Source of the DNA: Semisulcospira habei
Taxonomy: Eukaryota > Mollusca > Gastropoda > Semisulcospiridae
Assembly (NCBI GenBank): GCA_036245525.1
Contig: BTPG01000004.1
Span: 162,436,574-162,500,573 of the forward strand
Direction of reading: 5' to 3'
DNA length: 64,000 nt
Below the pieces are notes generated by a model, which had not been told where the DNA came from, made no database searches, and saw nothing but the letters and a program-made list of their open reading frames with translations. Made by a program: the position numbers and the translations under genes. Below, piece by piece: positions 12,165-22,544 of this stretch (position 1 is the stretch's first letter; each line of letters begins with the position of its first letter).

Positions 12165-14670
12165 ATGTCGGGTAAATTTTATAATTTACACGTTGGACAT
12201 CTTAATATTTATCACTTGTTGAACAAGGTTCCTGACTTGTCAGTCCTTTTGACTCAACCCACACCATTTCACATTTTTGGAATCTCATAGTCACGCCTAC
12301 ACTCAAATATAAGCGATTCATCTATCTCGTTACCAAATTTCTCCGTTATACAGACGGGATTAGCTGTGTACATACATAACTCTGTTAAGCATTTTACTCG
12401 CAGAAGAAAACACACTGAGTCAGACTCTGTTAAAAGTGTGTTTGTTGAAGTTAAACGCCCCTTTGCTTGTTGGATTTGTCTACAGAAATCCTTCTGCATC
12501 ATTTGAGTGGTACGACGACTTTTAAAAAATGACGGACATAAGTTAACAAGTGCAGTTGTGATATTTGTCTGCTCGGAGACTTTAATATTAACATGTTTTC
12601 CTAACACCCTGCTTGGGAGTCTACTATTACTATGTTAGGCCTCAAGCAGGTTATCACTTCCGCAAACTCTACGGAGTCGTCTGCAACTCTAACTGATCAA
12701 GTCAAGGGTTCCTTAGCTCTCGTGTTCTTCAAGTGGCGATTAGCGACCACTATCCTGTGTGCTGTAGCTGGGCTCTGAAGGTGGACAAGCCATACCGTAA
12801 AAACCAACATACGACTATTCGTTACATGTAGTTTAAACACTTCAGTAGGAACGCGTTTCTCGCCGACCTGAACGGAACCTCTTTTCAGTCGGTTTATAAT
12901 TACCATGATCCTGAGGAAGCATTGGCCGAATGGTACAGGTTGTTCCTTGGTGTACTTGACCCGCATACGCCACTACGCGAGAAGAGAGTCAAGCACGAAA
13001 GTTACCCCAGTGGTTAAGTAAGGAATTTAAAGACGCCATGGCTCTCCAAAATGAACTGAGGCGGAACAAAGACTATGTTGCTTTCCGCAAGCAGCTTAAC
13101 TGTGTCAAGTACTTAGTGCTTGAGGCCCAGAAAAAACACTTCCAGCGCTTTATTGATAATAAAACTGATACCGTATCTGTCTGGTGAGCCCTCAATGCCT
13201 TTATGAAATCACGACAAACACCATCGTGTACTTCTATATCCGCTGATACGTTTAACCTACATTTTCTGTCTGCTGCCGACTCACTTTTGATTAAAAGTAA
13301 TAATAACCGGAACACACCGACTGCTTCTGAAAAACTGAAAGACTTTTGCCACGAGAGACTGGCGCCAAACGATTTCTTTAGTATTTCGCATTTAACTGTT
13401 TTTGACGTAGAAAAATCTGTTAGTCAGTTGAAAAATAAAAGCTCCCTTGGTCATGGCGGTATTAATAACTTCTTTTTAAAACTGTCTGCCCCAAATGTGG
13501 TTGAATCTTTAACATTTATTTATAATCTCATAATCCAGCAAGGTACTTTTCCAAGAGGCTGGAAAATAGCAAAAGTCATTCTATTGCCATAAACTAAAGA
13601 CCTCACAGCTCTGTCCAAACCAACAGAAAAAAACATGTCCACAGGCACCTGAGTCATTTCCTGGAGAGACATAACTTTATTTATTCGTTACAGTCAGGCT
13701 TTAGACCCCGTCACTCATGTCACACTGTGTTGTTTCACCTAACAAATACTTCGCTTACTTCCATGAACTGGCACGGTATTTTTTAGATTTTTCTAATGCT
13801 TTTGACTTAGTCAACCATGCATTGTTACTGCAGAAGCTGTTGGCCTACCATATAGACACAGATTCCGCTTCCTTCTTTAAATCTTATCTAATCTCAGTAT
13901 GTTTTTGTCAACGGTGAGCATTCTTCAGAAGGTGCGATTAAGCATGGATTGCCTCAGGGGTCTATCTTAGGCCCTCTTTTATTTGTAATCTATATTAATG
14001 ACTTGCCTTTATGTATCTCGCAACCAAATGGGTGCGATGCAGTTTGTTTGCAGAAGACGCTACTCTCGACGTGTCGTCGGCAAAAAATGTTACAATTAAC
14101 TCATCTTTGCAAGATAATTTATTAGATGTCTCAAACTGGTGCCAGGACAACTACATGATGCCCTATCCATCTAAAACAGAGTGTATGTTAATCACTACAC
14201 TTCAAAAGCATCAGCTAAACCCGCCTCCACTTAGCATTTCTCTTAACTGTGAGCCCATTAAGCAGGTCTCCGAGCACCGGTTGCTAGGCGTATTTATAGA
14301 CAATCAGTAGTCTTGGCATACGCATGTAAACAGTGTGTGCAAAACTGTGTCCAGAAATCTGTTTCTGCTTTCAAAACGTATTTATTTTACAGATTCACGG
14401 ACGAGAAAAATGTTTTTCACCGCTCACATTATGTCTCACATTGATTACGCATCTACAGTCTGGGACGGATGTAGTGATGCATGCTTAAAGAGGCTTAATT
14501 CCCCGGTTCCACTGACCGGAGGGCAGCCAAGCTAATCCTTTCTAATAGGAGGGACAACACTTACGAGCGACTGAAAGCCCTTGACATGAATTGGTTACGT
14601 AACCTCCTTATGTACAACAAGGGCGTGTTAATGTTTAAAGTCAGCATCTCTAGAACACCAACGTACGTTT
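12165..14670 (+). mobile_element. Decayed jockey/CR1-group LINE with endonuclease and RT remnants
   Basis: The likely start of ORF2 is at 12165, where MSGKFYNLHVGHLNIYHLLN resembles the N-terminus of an APE-type endonuclease. Downstream RT pieces are SQLKNKSSLGHGGINNFFLK and GWKIAKVILLP (13410-13590), FLDFSNAFDLVNHALLLQKL (13775-13840), [20 protein letters not shown] (13940-14003), a degraded catalytic box reading FAEDATLDV, and the C-terminal SHIDYASTVWDGCSDACLKR (14430-14490). Frames change at least six times and the FADD box is mutated, so it is dead. It is sense to the window and ends near 14670. Confidence 0.8.
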
Positions 14671-15244
14671 AGGTTTTGTTTAGTTATGCTAACACACCGT
14701 ACAAGACGGCAACATCAAACAGGTTGGAGGCAATGTGAGACTAAGACCTAACCTGGCAAAGATATTGTGATACGTGTGTGGTGTGATAATAGAACAGTGT
14801 ATATAGTTGATAATCATTTAAGTCGTTCTTTTCATTTATAGTGTATAAAGGTTACTTTAGAAAGGGAGCCCGTGTGTTGTGTTTTACCGCATGAATGCGC
14901 CCGTCTGAGTCAGTGGCGGTGTATGCGTCTGTTGCGTGAGAGTCTGTGCGTACGACTGTGGGCAAGTCTGCGTGCGTTACAGTAGACCACACCTCCTATT
15001 CCCCTACTTACGACATTGCTAGTCGCGGAGTCGACGAGTGGGAGCTCCCCCCAGAGGTAGCGAGTCAACCACTACGTCCTTCCACGCACAGCGGCAGGTC
15101 TGGCCTAAGACAACCGCGCACCTAGGGCTCCTGGAGGACTGGGATGAGGTCACCATGAGACGGAGACTTGAGGGATCAGAAACCTGGAACAGCGGTTTTT
15201 TTCATTTTTTGCATGATGAGGATGAGGGTGATTATATGATGATG

Positions 15245-15592
15245 CCATGGTGGTCCATGTGGTTGGGGACTTCGTGACAGGGCCGCATTCCACGCTTCCA
15301 TATCCTGGTGTTAACCAGGCCCGGGAACTGCGGACACCTGCGGTGCCAGCCGTGTAATCATTCACACCTTGCGATGTGTCATAACCCGGGTAGGGCCCCA
15401 AAAGTCGCACCCGTGAAGTGGGTGAGTCTCGGCTGCGTGGCATCAGCCTTCCCATTGGGTCCATAGCACACCCGCTCTGGGTAGGAGCCGACCCAGGTAG
15501 GAAAAATCCCGCTTGACTCGGCTGGGATTCGAACCCGGATCTCCCGGCCGCCAGTCCGACACGCTAACCACTGCGCTACGGAGGCCGGTGGG
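15245..15592 (-). mobile_element. tRNA-derived SINE, minus strand
   Basis: On the minus strand the unit begins near 15592 with GGCCTCCGTAGCGCAGTGG, an A-box-like sequence, and continues to the B-box GGGTTCGAATCCC near 15530. This is the two-box internal RNA polymerase III promoter of a tRNA-derived SINE. The body then extends for roughly 250 bp without coding capacity. The spacing and sequence outside the boxes do not form a full cloverleaf that I would call a functional tRNA. The 3' limit is approximate. Confidence 0.75.
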
Positions 15593-15694
15593 CTTAAAGT
15601 ACTTTCAATTTAATTATGCAGGGAGGCTCTCCGAAATGCATCTCGATCGAAGCATTTCAGACCTGTACTTTCACAAACACCGGAGATACTCGTG

Positions 15695-15862
<168 letters not shown>

Positions 15863-16950
15863 ACGCTTCCCGCCAAATGTACGTTCAGCAGCGTAATTAC
15901 TATTGTGTTACGTCACTCTCAGAGTCCGAGGTCTGCACGCTTTTGACGTCAGTCATTCTCATTCTACTGAAATCGTCCCACGCGTCCCATTTTAAAAAGT
16001 CTATACATAGAAGAGACTTAAAAACGTGCAAGAGTTTTGGGGTTTTGTAAATAATAATGTTATTTATTAACAAGATGAGGATTGCATCCCAAAGTCTACA
16101 ATATTGTTTGGAGCTCAGATGCGTTTATCTTTTAGGAACATTCAGAGTTCATATTTTTAGGCTTATTATGCTGATCCATTTCCCTCCTCTCTAAGCCAGC
16201 CTCTGAACAACACTCACTTCGGCGCACACAAATAAATACGAACACACGGTGCTTCCCGCCATTAGTACGCTCTGTGGGCTCTTGTAGCGACAGGAATCCA
16301 TCTCCGTCTACTCTAACCCACCCTCTGATCCACACACAATGGCACACAGAAAAAAAGACGGACACACGGCGACTTCCGCCGGTCTGACGTAGCATAGCTA
16401 TTCTGAAGAAGAAGAAAAGCACGAGCAGCGTCATGGCATCATTAGTCCCACGAAGCCGTGTGACGACTCGATGTTATACGTCACTCATCGCAGTACCAAC
16501 ATTGGACGTATCAGAGAATCAACTTTGCAATTTTCTTGCTGATTTTTCACAATTTGACCTAATCCTACCCCAGGGCCCGGACAAACAGCAGGCTTATGCA
16601 AACACTGTTTATGCAAAATCATGCCGGTGTTAATGAGAAGATAGTTGTTGTTTTTCGTAAAAGAAAAATTAAAGTCAGTTAGCTGTTTTACAAATGACTC
16701 CGAAAAAGTGGTGCAGAAAATTGTCTATGGCATACAGGTCACAACTGACAGCCGAGAAAAACTTATTGTAGGCTTATGTAAATACCGTTTACGAAAAATC
16801 ATGCGATTATTATTGGTAAAAAAAATTTTCGTAAAGAAGATCAATTGTTTTAAGATAAACCCATATAATTCGTGAAATTAATCCAAAAACGTGAAAATAT
16901 TTTCTTTTCAAAACATAATTATCAGTCAAAAGGTTCTAGAGGTACAGTTA

Positions 16951-17123
16951 GGCATTGAATCGTCTGTGTTGGGTTACTTCGAGAGTTACATCGTGGTATG
17001 TAGTCAGATGAAGATGATTATCAGACCAATGCGCCGAAGGCGCGGAGGTCTGATAATCAGCTTCAGAGGACTATAAACTACGATATAACCCGAGAAGTAA
17101 CCCAACACAGACGGTTCAATGCC
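16951..17123. repeat. 173-bp palindrome within the insertion in repeat copy A
   Basis: The left arm GGCATTGAATCGTCTGTGTT pairs with the right arm AACACAGACGGTTCAATGCC, and inner segments GATGATTATCAGACC and GGTCTGATAATCAGCTTC also pair around GCGCCGAAGGCGC. It lies just after GGTTCTAGAGGTAC, the point at which copy A departs from copy B, so it marks the edge of an inserted MITE-like element. Confidence 0.75.
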
Positions 17124-18239
17124 ATTGTCGTTCAGTCTAAATTACGCACTATTTGAAGTCTCGAATGTGTGTTTGACGTCAGGAGTAAAACGCCAAATAT
17201 TTCTTGGAAATACACAGCGGACGCGACTCTTTGTGAATAGGCTACCATGCCCGGTCGTGCAAATGTGCTTGATTTTTGCCGCTGGAATTTCAAACGTTTG
17301 CCAGCGGTGCTGCTTCTAAGTAGCCAGTGACAAGACCAGAATCTGTAGCAATCAAGTGTGGACTTTTCTCACTGGGTTCAAACTTCTAAATTTAGAGTGC
17401 AGGACTGCGTGGCAAGCGACTGGATACACGGTAGGTCTGATTTCGTACATAATACGCATCTTTCGCCAACCGGTACTGAACTCATACACACATTCAATAG
17501 TGACTCGATCTTTTCAACAAAAACTGAAATATTATAGATCTGTCACACTTTATATATTATTTCTCTTTCTATCTTACTGCACGAGTGGCAACAGTCTTTG
17601 CTTTCTAAACAGCATACGTGTTGACATAGAGCACAATGGAAAGTTTCGAGCTGTCTCAGTTCAGACCTTGAATTGCGACATGTAGCACTTGTGAAGTGTG
17701 CTCACCGCTTGAGTCATTCAGAAATAAGGTACAATTCTTTTATTTCCGTATCGTGTGCCACCATTTGATCTTTGCGTTTTCCGGTTATTTGTGATGTAAG
17801 GTGCCGGACAGCCCTGATCTAAGTGTTCAGACGAAAGACCTAGGACAGATTCGTGCGCGATACTAGAATTCCGGATTGGCTAGCTGATTAAAAATTACAG
17901 GTACGGCAATGGTTCTAGGAGGTAGGCATTGGGGCATTGAACCCGCTGCGAGTTTTAGATGCTGACCAATCACAGTGTCGGAAAATGGAGTGACTGAACG
18001 ACAATGCTGGTTAACGAACTCTTTCAATATGTCCCTTTTATCTAGCGATACGCAAAATATCTAGTTAAAAATAACAAAAATTACGCACTCCAGTGTGGAT
18101 CAACCGGTTTTTGTGAAAGGGCCATTTTCTCGCCAATGAGCATCTTAATAAAAAAAAATCGAAAAAAAAGGTCTCGAGATTATTCTTTTAGAGACAATAT
18201 CCTAAAATTTGAAGCTTGTCCTTCCTCAAACGCGGGCTC

Positions 18240-18245
18240 TAGTCG
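18240..18245. repeat. Polinton target-site duplication, left (TAGTCG)
   Basis: TAGTCG directly precedes the left TIR and is repeated at 34361-34366 after the right TIR. The uninterrupted target GCGACTAGAGCCCGCG is found at 41870 and 47414 in paralogous repeat copies, on the opposite strand relative to this copy. Confidence 0.9.
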
Positions 18246-18494
18246 AGAGATAGATAAGTAGACAGTTGAAACCCACCTAATCAATAATCAATACATTTAT
18301 TTGATCCTCTCCGTATTTAGACAAACCCACTCGACCAATTACCACCAATACCTTTATTACCTAGCCATTTTAGTTCCACTCCAGAAATCATTCAAGCAAC
18401 GATTTTTCATCATCTGCCAACCCACGATCATTAAGCCAGATCCCCCATCCCCCCTAAATAATTAATGCTGTCATTGACTTTTTTAAACAAAGGC
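18246..18494. repeat. Polinton left terminal inverted repeat
   Basis: Starts AGAGATAGATAAGTAGACAG and is the reverse complement of 34114-34360, with near identity over the outer ~225 bp and several mismatches in the inner ~25 bp (TTTAAACAAA region). Terminal inverted repeats of this length fit protein-primed replication by the element's PolB. Confidence 0.95.
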
Positions 18495-18777
18495 TAATTA
18501 TTCAATCGGCATTTACAGTTTTACCTTTGTCAATGTAAACGACTCATTTACGATCAGCTGTTTTCGAGAAATGACTACTTGCGTCATTGTGGGAATTCCC
18601 GTTAGGCATTATTGCCCCAACCCCTTGGAAACAAAAGGCTAGTTAAAATATCTTCCCGAGAAATACACACCACCCACCCCCACACCCCACCACTCGATGC
18701 TGTCAGAGTTGGCCTTCCTGAGAATACTTTCTGTTCATACCACCATGGTAAACAATAGTCCTCTATGCCCAAATAGT

Positions 18778-18778
<1 letters not shown>

Positions 18779-18835
<57 letters not shown>

Positions 18836-18836
18836 G
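18779..18836. repeat. (TC)n microsatellite inside the Polinton
   Basis: A TC repeat interrupted by one TTTC lies between the left TIR and its internal duplicate. It resembles the many TC tracts in the flanking host DNA. Confidence 0.95.
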
Positions 18837-18903
18837 ACGCCAATAGTTTTACCCCCAGAGAATAATAATGTGGGCTCCTGAGAATCCTATTTAAGAATCT
18901 ATA

Positions 18904-19115
18904 GATTTATTTGATCCTCTCCGTATTTAAACTAACGCGCTCCATCACTTACCACCAATGTCTTAATCGCCTAACCGTCCTAGTTCCATTTCAAAAATCA
19001 TTCAAGCTACGTTTTTTGATCAGCTGACAACACACGATTATTAAGGCAGATACCCGACCCCACCTAAATAATTAATGCTGTCATTGACTGCTTTAAACAA
19101 AGACCAATTACAACA
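18904..19115. repeat. Internal direct duplicate of part of the left TIR
   Basis: The block ATTTATTTGATCCTCTCCGT...TTTAAACAAA at 18906-19105 is a diverged direct copy of 18296-18494, offset by about 610 bp. Many substitutions separate the two, whereas the two outer TIRs are almost identical to each other. It therefore looks like an older TIR left inside the element after a terminal rearrangement or nested recombination. Confidence 0.85.
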
Positions 19116-19363
19116 CAGTCAGTATATAGTACTGAATACCTAGTCAAACCGTCACGCGTCACCGGTTTATAACACACACACACACACCCGCTTAGTGTAC
19201 ATAAAGCGGAACAGCCAGCTGGCTAATTTTGGCTCATCATAGGCGAAAAATCTTTCTCGCACAGTGAAGAACATTCTCGATTCCAAAACTGTCCCCCTAC
19301 AACTGAAACTGTCCCCACACCACTGAAACTGTCCCCATCAAAACAAGGGGGACAGTTTTGCAT

Positions 19364-19418
19364 TCTAGAATGTTCTAAAGCACGTGTTTGCTGTTGTAAT
19401 CATCCCATAAATAGCGTA
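19364..19418 (+). promoter_or_regulatory. Promoter-like module 1 (upstream duplicate)
   Basis: TCTAGAATGTTCTAAAGCAC followed by GTGTTTGCT and CATAAATA matches the arrangement TCTAGGATGTTCC, CGTGTTTGCT and TATAAAAG at 19741-19804. The GAANNTTC dyad in this module resembles a heat-shock-type half-site pair, but that reading is speculative. Confidence 0.35.
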
Positions 19419-19467
19419 CATGTCGTAGTTGGCTACACGTCAGCGTTTGCTGATTCACATCCTGTAA

Positions 19468-19710
19468 CCTGTTCCCACGAAAGGGACCTTAAGTCGCTTT
19501 CGGTCGAATGGAGCTACAGGCCGAAAAGAGTGCAGGGGGTCATCTTGGGTTAGTTTGAGTGATCAACTGTAAATGCATGTTTCTCGCTTAATAACAGATC
19601 TACAACAATAGTTTGTGCATCAAATTAATTTGTATTGATAGTAGATTGTAATGGTGTAAATATCTCAAAACTCAAAATTTCCGACTTATGGTCCCTTTTG
19701 TGGGAACAGG
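19468..19710. repeat. Inverted repeat, 21-bp arms (19468-19488 and 19690-19710)
   Basis: CCTGTTCCCACGAAAGGGACC pairs with GGTCCCTTTTGTGGGAACAG plus one more base, with one mismatch. Weaker pairing (TTAAGTCG with CGACTTAT) extends the arms inward. The loop is about 200 bp. A smaller inverted pair with ACTGTCCCC and GGGGGACAGT lies at 19285-19358. Confidence 0.7.
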
Positions 19711-19796
19711 TCACCTATAGAGGTATAAAGTCGACTCACAGTCTAGGATGTTCCAAATGACGTGTTTGCTTATGAAATCGTTTGCAATACTGTAGG

Positions 19797-19829
19797 TATA
19801 AAAGTAAACCAACAGCCAATAATCATTCT
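19797..19829 (+). promoter_or_regulatory. Core promoter: TATA box and initiator
   Basis: TATAAAAG at 19797-19804 is followed 28 bp later by TCATTCT at 19823-19829, which fits the initiator consensus with its A at 19825. The spacing is canonical for RNA polymerase II. It would yield a ~64-nt leader for the 97-aa gene starting at 19889. Confidence 0.6.
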
Positions 19830-19888
19830 TTTCCGATTACATCGTACCAGTAGGACAGTAAGCAGGGCCAAACGATAGCCAGGCATAA

Positions 19889-20182
19889 ATGGCGAGCCAC
19901 CAAAACAAATATGTTGAGGAAATGGAGATTGGTGAAAAAACGTACACTCAAGCTTTTTTAGACGAGCTGACAAAAGACGAGACTCTTGCTAAAAGTCGCC
20001 TACGCTTAGACTTAGCAAGAGCGAAAAATAGAAAGGAAACATGTTTTCAAAACATGAAAAAGACAAAAAAGAGAATTAAAATTATGGTTGAAAAGCTACG
20101 TGAGCAACAATCATCGTTTGACGCAGCGGTAGCTGACATACAGAGGCTAAAAGGTCTCCTTAAAGAAGAAAAAAGTGGCTAA
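19889..20182 (+). CDS. Small basic coiled-coil protein of the Polinton, 97 aa
   Basis: The first ATG lies in ATAAATGG, 85 bp downstream of a TATA box, and the frame is short but clean. The protein is rich in Lys, Glu and Arg. It begins MASHQNKYVEEMEIGEKTY and has a predicted helical, coiled-coil-like stretch from about residue 38 (ARAKNRKETCFQNMKKTKKR) to the end. There are no membrane segments. It is the only gene in the left 2.7 kb of the element and is separated from the rest by an 800-bp gap holding a hairpin. I do not recognise a family. Possible roles such as DNA binding or transcriptional control are guesses based on charge and position. Confidence 0.6.
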   Translation: MASHQNKYVEEMEIGEKTYTQAFLDELTKDETLAKSRLRLDLARAKNRKETCFQNMKKTKKRIKIMVEKLREQQSSFDAAVADIQRLKGLLKEEKSG

Positions 20183-20528
20183 ATGTGGCAGTGGTTTTTT
20201 CTACACGTCTTTGGCATACCTCGCGAGGGGGAGCCATAAATACCTTCTAGGTATTCTGATGAGACCTAACAGGTTGAAATGGCTCACAGGTTAGTACTCT
20301 ATTTTTCATAGTTTGAGATCTTTCTTTCTCATATGGTGTGAAATCTGTGACACTAACCTTTGAAAGCTCTGACATTTCCAAATCAACTCCAGCGTTATCC
20401 AGGGCCTTTTGAAAGCATTTGTGTACCCAGGTAAGGGAACTGTGTAATTTAGTGTAACACATGACCGCTTTTGAATACCAGGAAGGTGTTCGATTTCAAT
20501 AGGCGTGTAGTGAAATAAACACCATTAC

Positions 20529-20624
20529 AAGTAGGGACAGGAATATCAGAGATAGACGGAAGGGGACTTCACCCCCAAGTAGGGACAGGAATATCAGAGA
20601 TAGGTGGAAGGGGACTTCACCCCC
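20529..20624. repeat. Tandem duplication of a 48-bp unit
   Basis: AAGTAGGGACAGGAATATCA starts at 20529 and again at 20577. Both units end GGGGACTTCACCCCC, and the second continues as a longer C-tract. They differ at two or three positions. Confidence 0.9.
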
Positions 20625-20657
20625 CCCCCGCGCTGGGAAAAAAAGTAAATTACAAGT

Positions 20658-20722
20658 ACATGATAAGGTAACCTATAAGTTACTTTCAACTGACACATAA
20701 CTTATAGGTTACCTTATCATGT
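20658..20722. repeat. Perfect 25-bp hairpin with 15-nt loop
   Basis: The arm ACATGATAAGGTAACCTATA plus AGTTA (20658-20682) is exactly complementary to 20698-20722. It lies between the 97-aa gene and the 3' end of the glycine-zipper gene on the other strand, so it could serve as a transcription end, a replication structure or a regulatory site. Nothing in the sequence decides between these. Confidence 0.85.
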
Positions 20723-20988
20723 GCTTGCTAGTTAGTTGTCACAAGTTCTAATAAGTAATTAAAATAAGAACTTTTAAGAACCTAAACATAAGAACTTGTA
20801 AGTTCTTAACCCAAGTCACAACTTACTTGGACAGAATTTCCAAGTTACAAGGACAACAAGAAAACTTTTTTTTTCTCAGTAGTACTCTGGTGGTGGGGCT
20901 GATGGCGTCAAATGAGCAGGCATAAAAGGCATGACATCTCTTTGTGAAGAGTATTTCAGAATTAATGAATGATTACCAAAACTGATCT

Positions 20989-21624
20989 TTACTTGCCTAA
21001 CAGTCCGTAAACTTTTTTCATAGTTTCTTCTACGCCTATTTTCTTTCCTTCCTCTAAAAAAGATTGCTTTAGCTCTTCAACATTCGCGGGTTGACTACGC
21101 ATCTTATTCTGTATTTCAGACTTCTGTTGCTTGTAATTTGCTAAATCATCCTGGACTCTCTTAAATTCGTTATCGTCAATTTCATTATTTTCCAAAGATT
21201 TACTAATAATAAGTTTCATACTCGTCAGCTTAGCTGCTGCGAGCGTACTTAATGCTTCATGCTTCTGCAACTTAGTATAAAATTTTTTGTTAAGGGCTTC
21301 CATACCAAAGCATGCCAGGCTTGTGACAAGACCAATTCCTTCAACAGCAATTCCTATAACACTTCCAACTCCAGTAGCAAACAGAGTTATACCTCCTACA
21401 GATAATCCGGCTGAAACCACCCCCATGGCCATTGATGTGTTGTGTACAGAATTGAAAACCGTATTGTAACGGCGTTTACACCTCGAGTATTTTGCTTGTT
21501 CTTCTTCCAAATACTTCAACGCTTCTGTAATATTCATTAAACGGAATGAATCTGCCTTTAATGTTTTATCACGCTCAATAGGCTCAAGCTGCTCAGGTGG
21601 TATTTGTGGATACAAGTTCACCAT
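20989..21624 (-). CDS. Glycine-zipper membrane protein of the Polinton, 211 aa
   Basis: An N-terminal acidic helical region (residues 1-60) is followed by a long apolar, glycine-spaced segment at about 66-108, including VVSAGLSVGGITLFATGVGS and VIGIAVEGIGLV, and then a charged helical tail. Repeated GxxxG spacing suggests two close-packed membrane or membrane-active helices. I recall similar Gly-rich proteins in other animal Polintons but cannot name a family. It is the last gene of a leftward cluster with the 292-aa gene just 21 bp upstream of its end region (21646). The start lies in GTAAATAAAAAATGG. The role is unknown; membrane remodelling or a virion membrane component is possible. Confidence 0.75.
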   Translation of the reverse strand: MVNLYPQIPPEQLEPIERDKTLKADSFRLMNITEALKYLEEEQAKYSRCKRRYNTVFNSVHNTSMAMGVVSAGLSVGGITLFATGVGSVIGIAVEGIGLVTSLACFGMEALNKKFYTKLQKHEALSTLAAAKLTSMKLIISKSLENNEIDDNEFKRVQDDLANYKQQKSEIQNKMRSQPANVEELKQSFLEEGKKIGVEETMKKVYGLLGK

Positions 21625-21645
21625 TTTTTATTTACAAATATTTTT

Positions 21646-22524
21646 TTAATCAGCAATTACATTTTGCAACTCTTCAAAAGTATACAATTTGCTAGCATAA
21701 TAAAATGCAACAAGATCAATGTGTTCAAGGTTTATGTAAGTTAGACGAACAAAAGTTGTTTTGTCAACCACCACCTTGACAGTGGGAATACTGCTTGAAA
21801 CATTAATAACATCATTATTTTTTGTAATGGCAATAAAGACCTTTGATGATTCTGTTACTGTTTCATTCCATGTAAGTTTAATTCCTTGTGCAATTTGAGC
21901 CTCTTTAGCAGTAGCAACAGATTTCATGATAATTTCAAATACTATTGTCGCTTCTCTAGCCACGACTAAGCTTGCTGGCATAAACACAACAGAAGTATCT
22001 GATCTACCCTTTCTAGTTGTAAGAAGATATCTTCGTCTTTCATAATTTTCAACTTTCAGTTTTTCTCTGCTATTGTTGTCTAGGGCAAAACTTGGAACAA
22101 GGCTTACAATAAGCGGCCCAGAATTAACAACCTTCCTAAACACTAAGGCGCCTTCATCATCAGTGTATACATAAGGACTAATAAATTCAATCTTTATGTC
22201 CCAGTCAATTGTGGGTGGTGGTGCCGGCACAGGTGAAACAACCCACTTATTTCCCACATGTATTAAGTTGTAAGGCGCATTATTTACAGGTGGAGTAGGT
22301 ACAGTAACATCACGCAGCTGACCAAGTTTAGGAATCTGTTTTTCACCATCTTTCATGTCAACAATTACTTTCCTCTTGTACATGCCATTTGAATCAAGTT
22401 CAAAACCATATATTTCTCCAATTTCCCCTTCCTTCTCAAAATCCTGTACGTCTGCTAAATCTTTCAATTCTGTTACTGGACACGCAACTGGTATGATTCT
22501 AGGCTTTGGACCAAGACCACTCAT
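21646..22524 (-). CDS. Uncharacterised Polinton protein, 292 aa
   Basis: The start chosen is the ATG at 22524 in TTTATAAAAATGAGTGG, the same AT-rich context as other genes of the element. The product begins MSGLGPKPRIIPVACP, has a Pro-rich linker near residues 78-105 (VTVPTPPVNNAPYNL and VSPVPAPPPTIDW) and then an alternating hydrophobic/polar, probably beta-rich half to the C-terminus. No signal peptide or membrane segment is evident. It lies 20 bp from the penton-like gene on the same strand, which suggests a virion-associated role, but that is inference. I do not recognise a family. Confidence 0.7.
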   Translation of the reverse strand: MSGLGPKPRIIPVACPVTELKDLADVQDFEKEGEIGEIYGFELDSNGMYKRKVIVDMKDGEKQIPKLGQLRDVTVPTPPVNNAPYNLIHVGNKWVVSPVPAPPPTIDWDIKIEFISPYVYTDDEGALVFRKVVNSGPLIVSLVPSFALDNNSREKLKVENYERRRYLLTTRKGRSDTSVVFMPASLVVAREATIVFEIIMKSVATAKEAQIAQGIKLTWNETVTESSKVFIAITKNNDVINVSSSIPTVKVVVDKTTFVRLTYINLEHIDLVAFYYASKLYTFEELQNVIAD

Positions 22525-22544
22525 TTTTATAAACAAAAATAAAA

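Larger units (their letters stand above)
16080..18245 (-). repeat. Unclassified ~2-kb interspersed repeat, copy A left part
   Basis: This is the reverse complement of copy B (41064-43060). Landmarks include CCAAAGTCTACAATATTGTTTG-like terminus at 16090-16111, GTCGTGTGACGACTCGATG-like sequence near 16450, CAGGCTTATGCAAACACTG at 16590 and AAACCGGTTGATCCACACTGG on the opposite strand near 18085. The right part of this copy resumes at 34361, because the Polinton inserted between them. A further ~1-kb insertion containing a palindrome begins at about 16947 and ends near 18000. No protein domain was recognised. Confidence 0.75.

Noticed and set aside
15525..15592. A minus-strand tRNA gene
   Set aside because: The A and B boxes head a longer SINE body, and the arms outside the boxes do not close convincingly.
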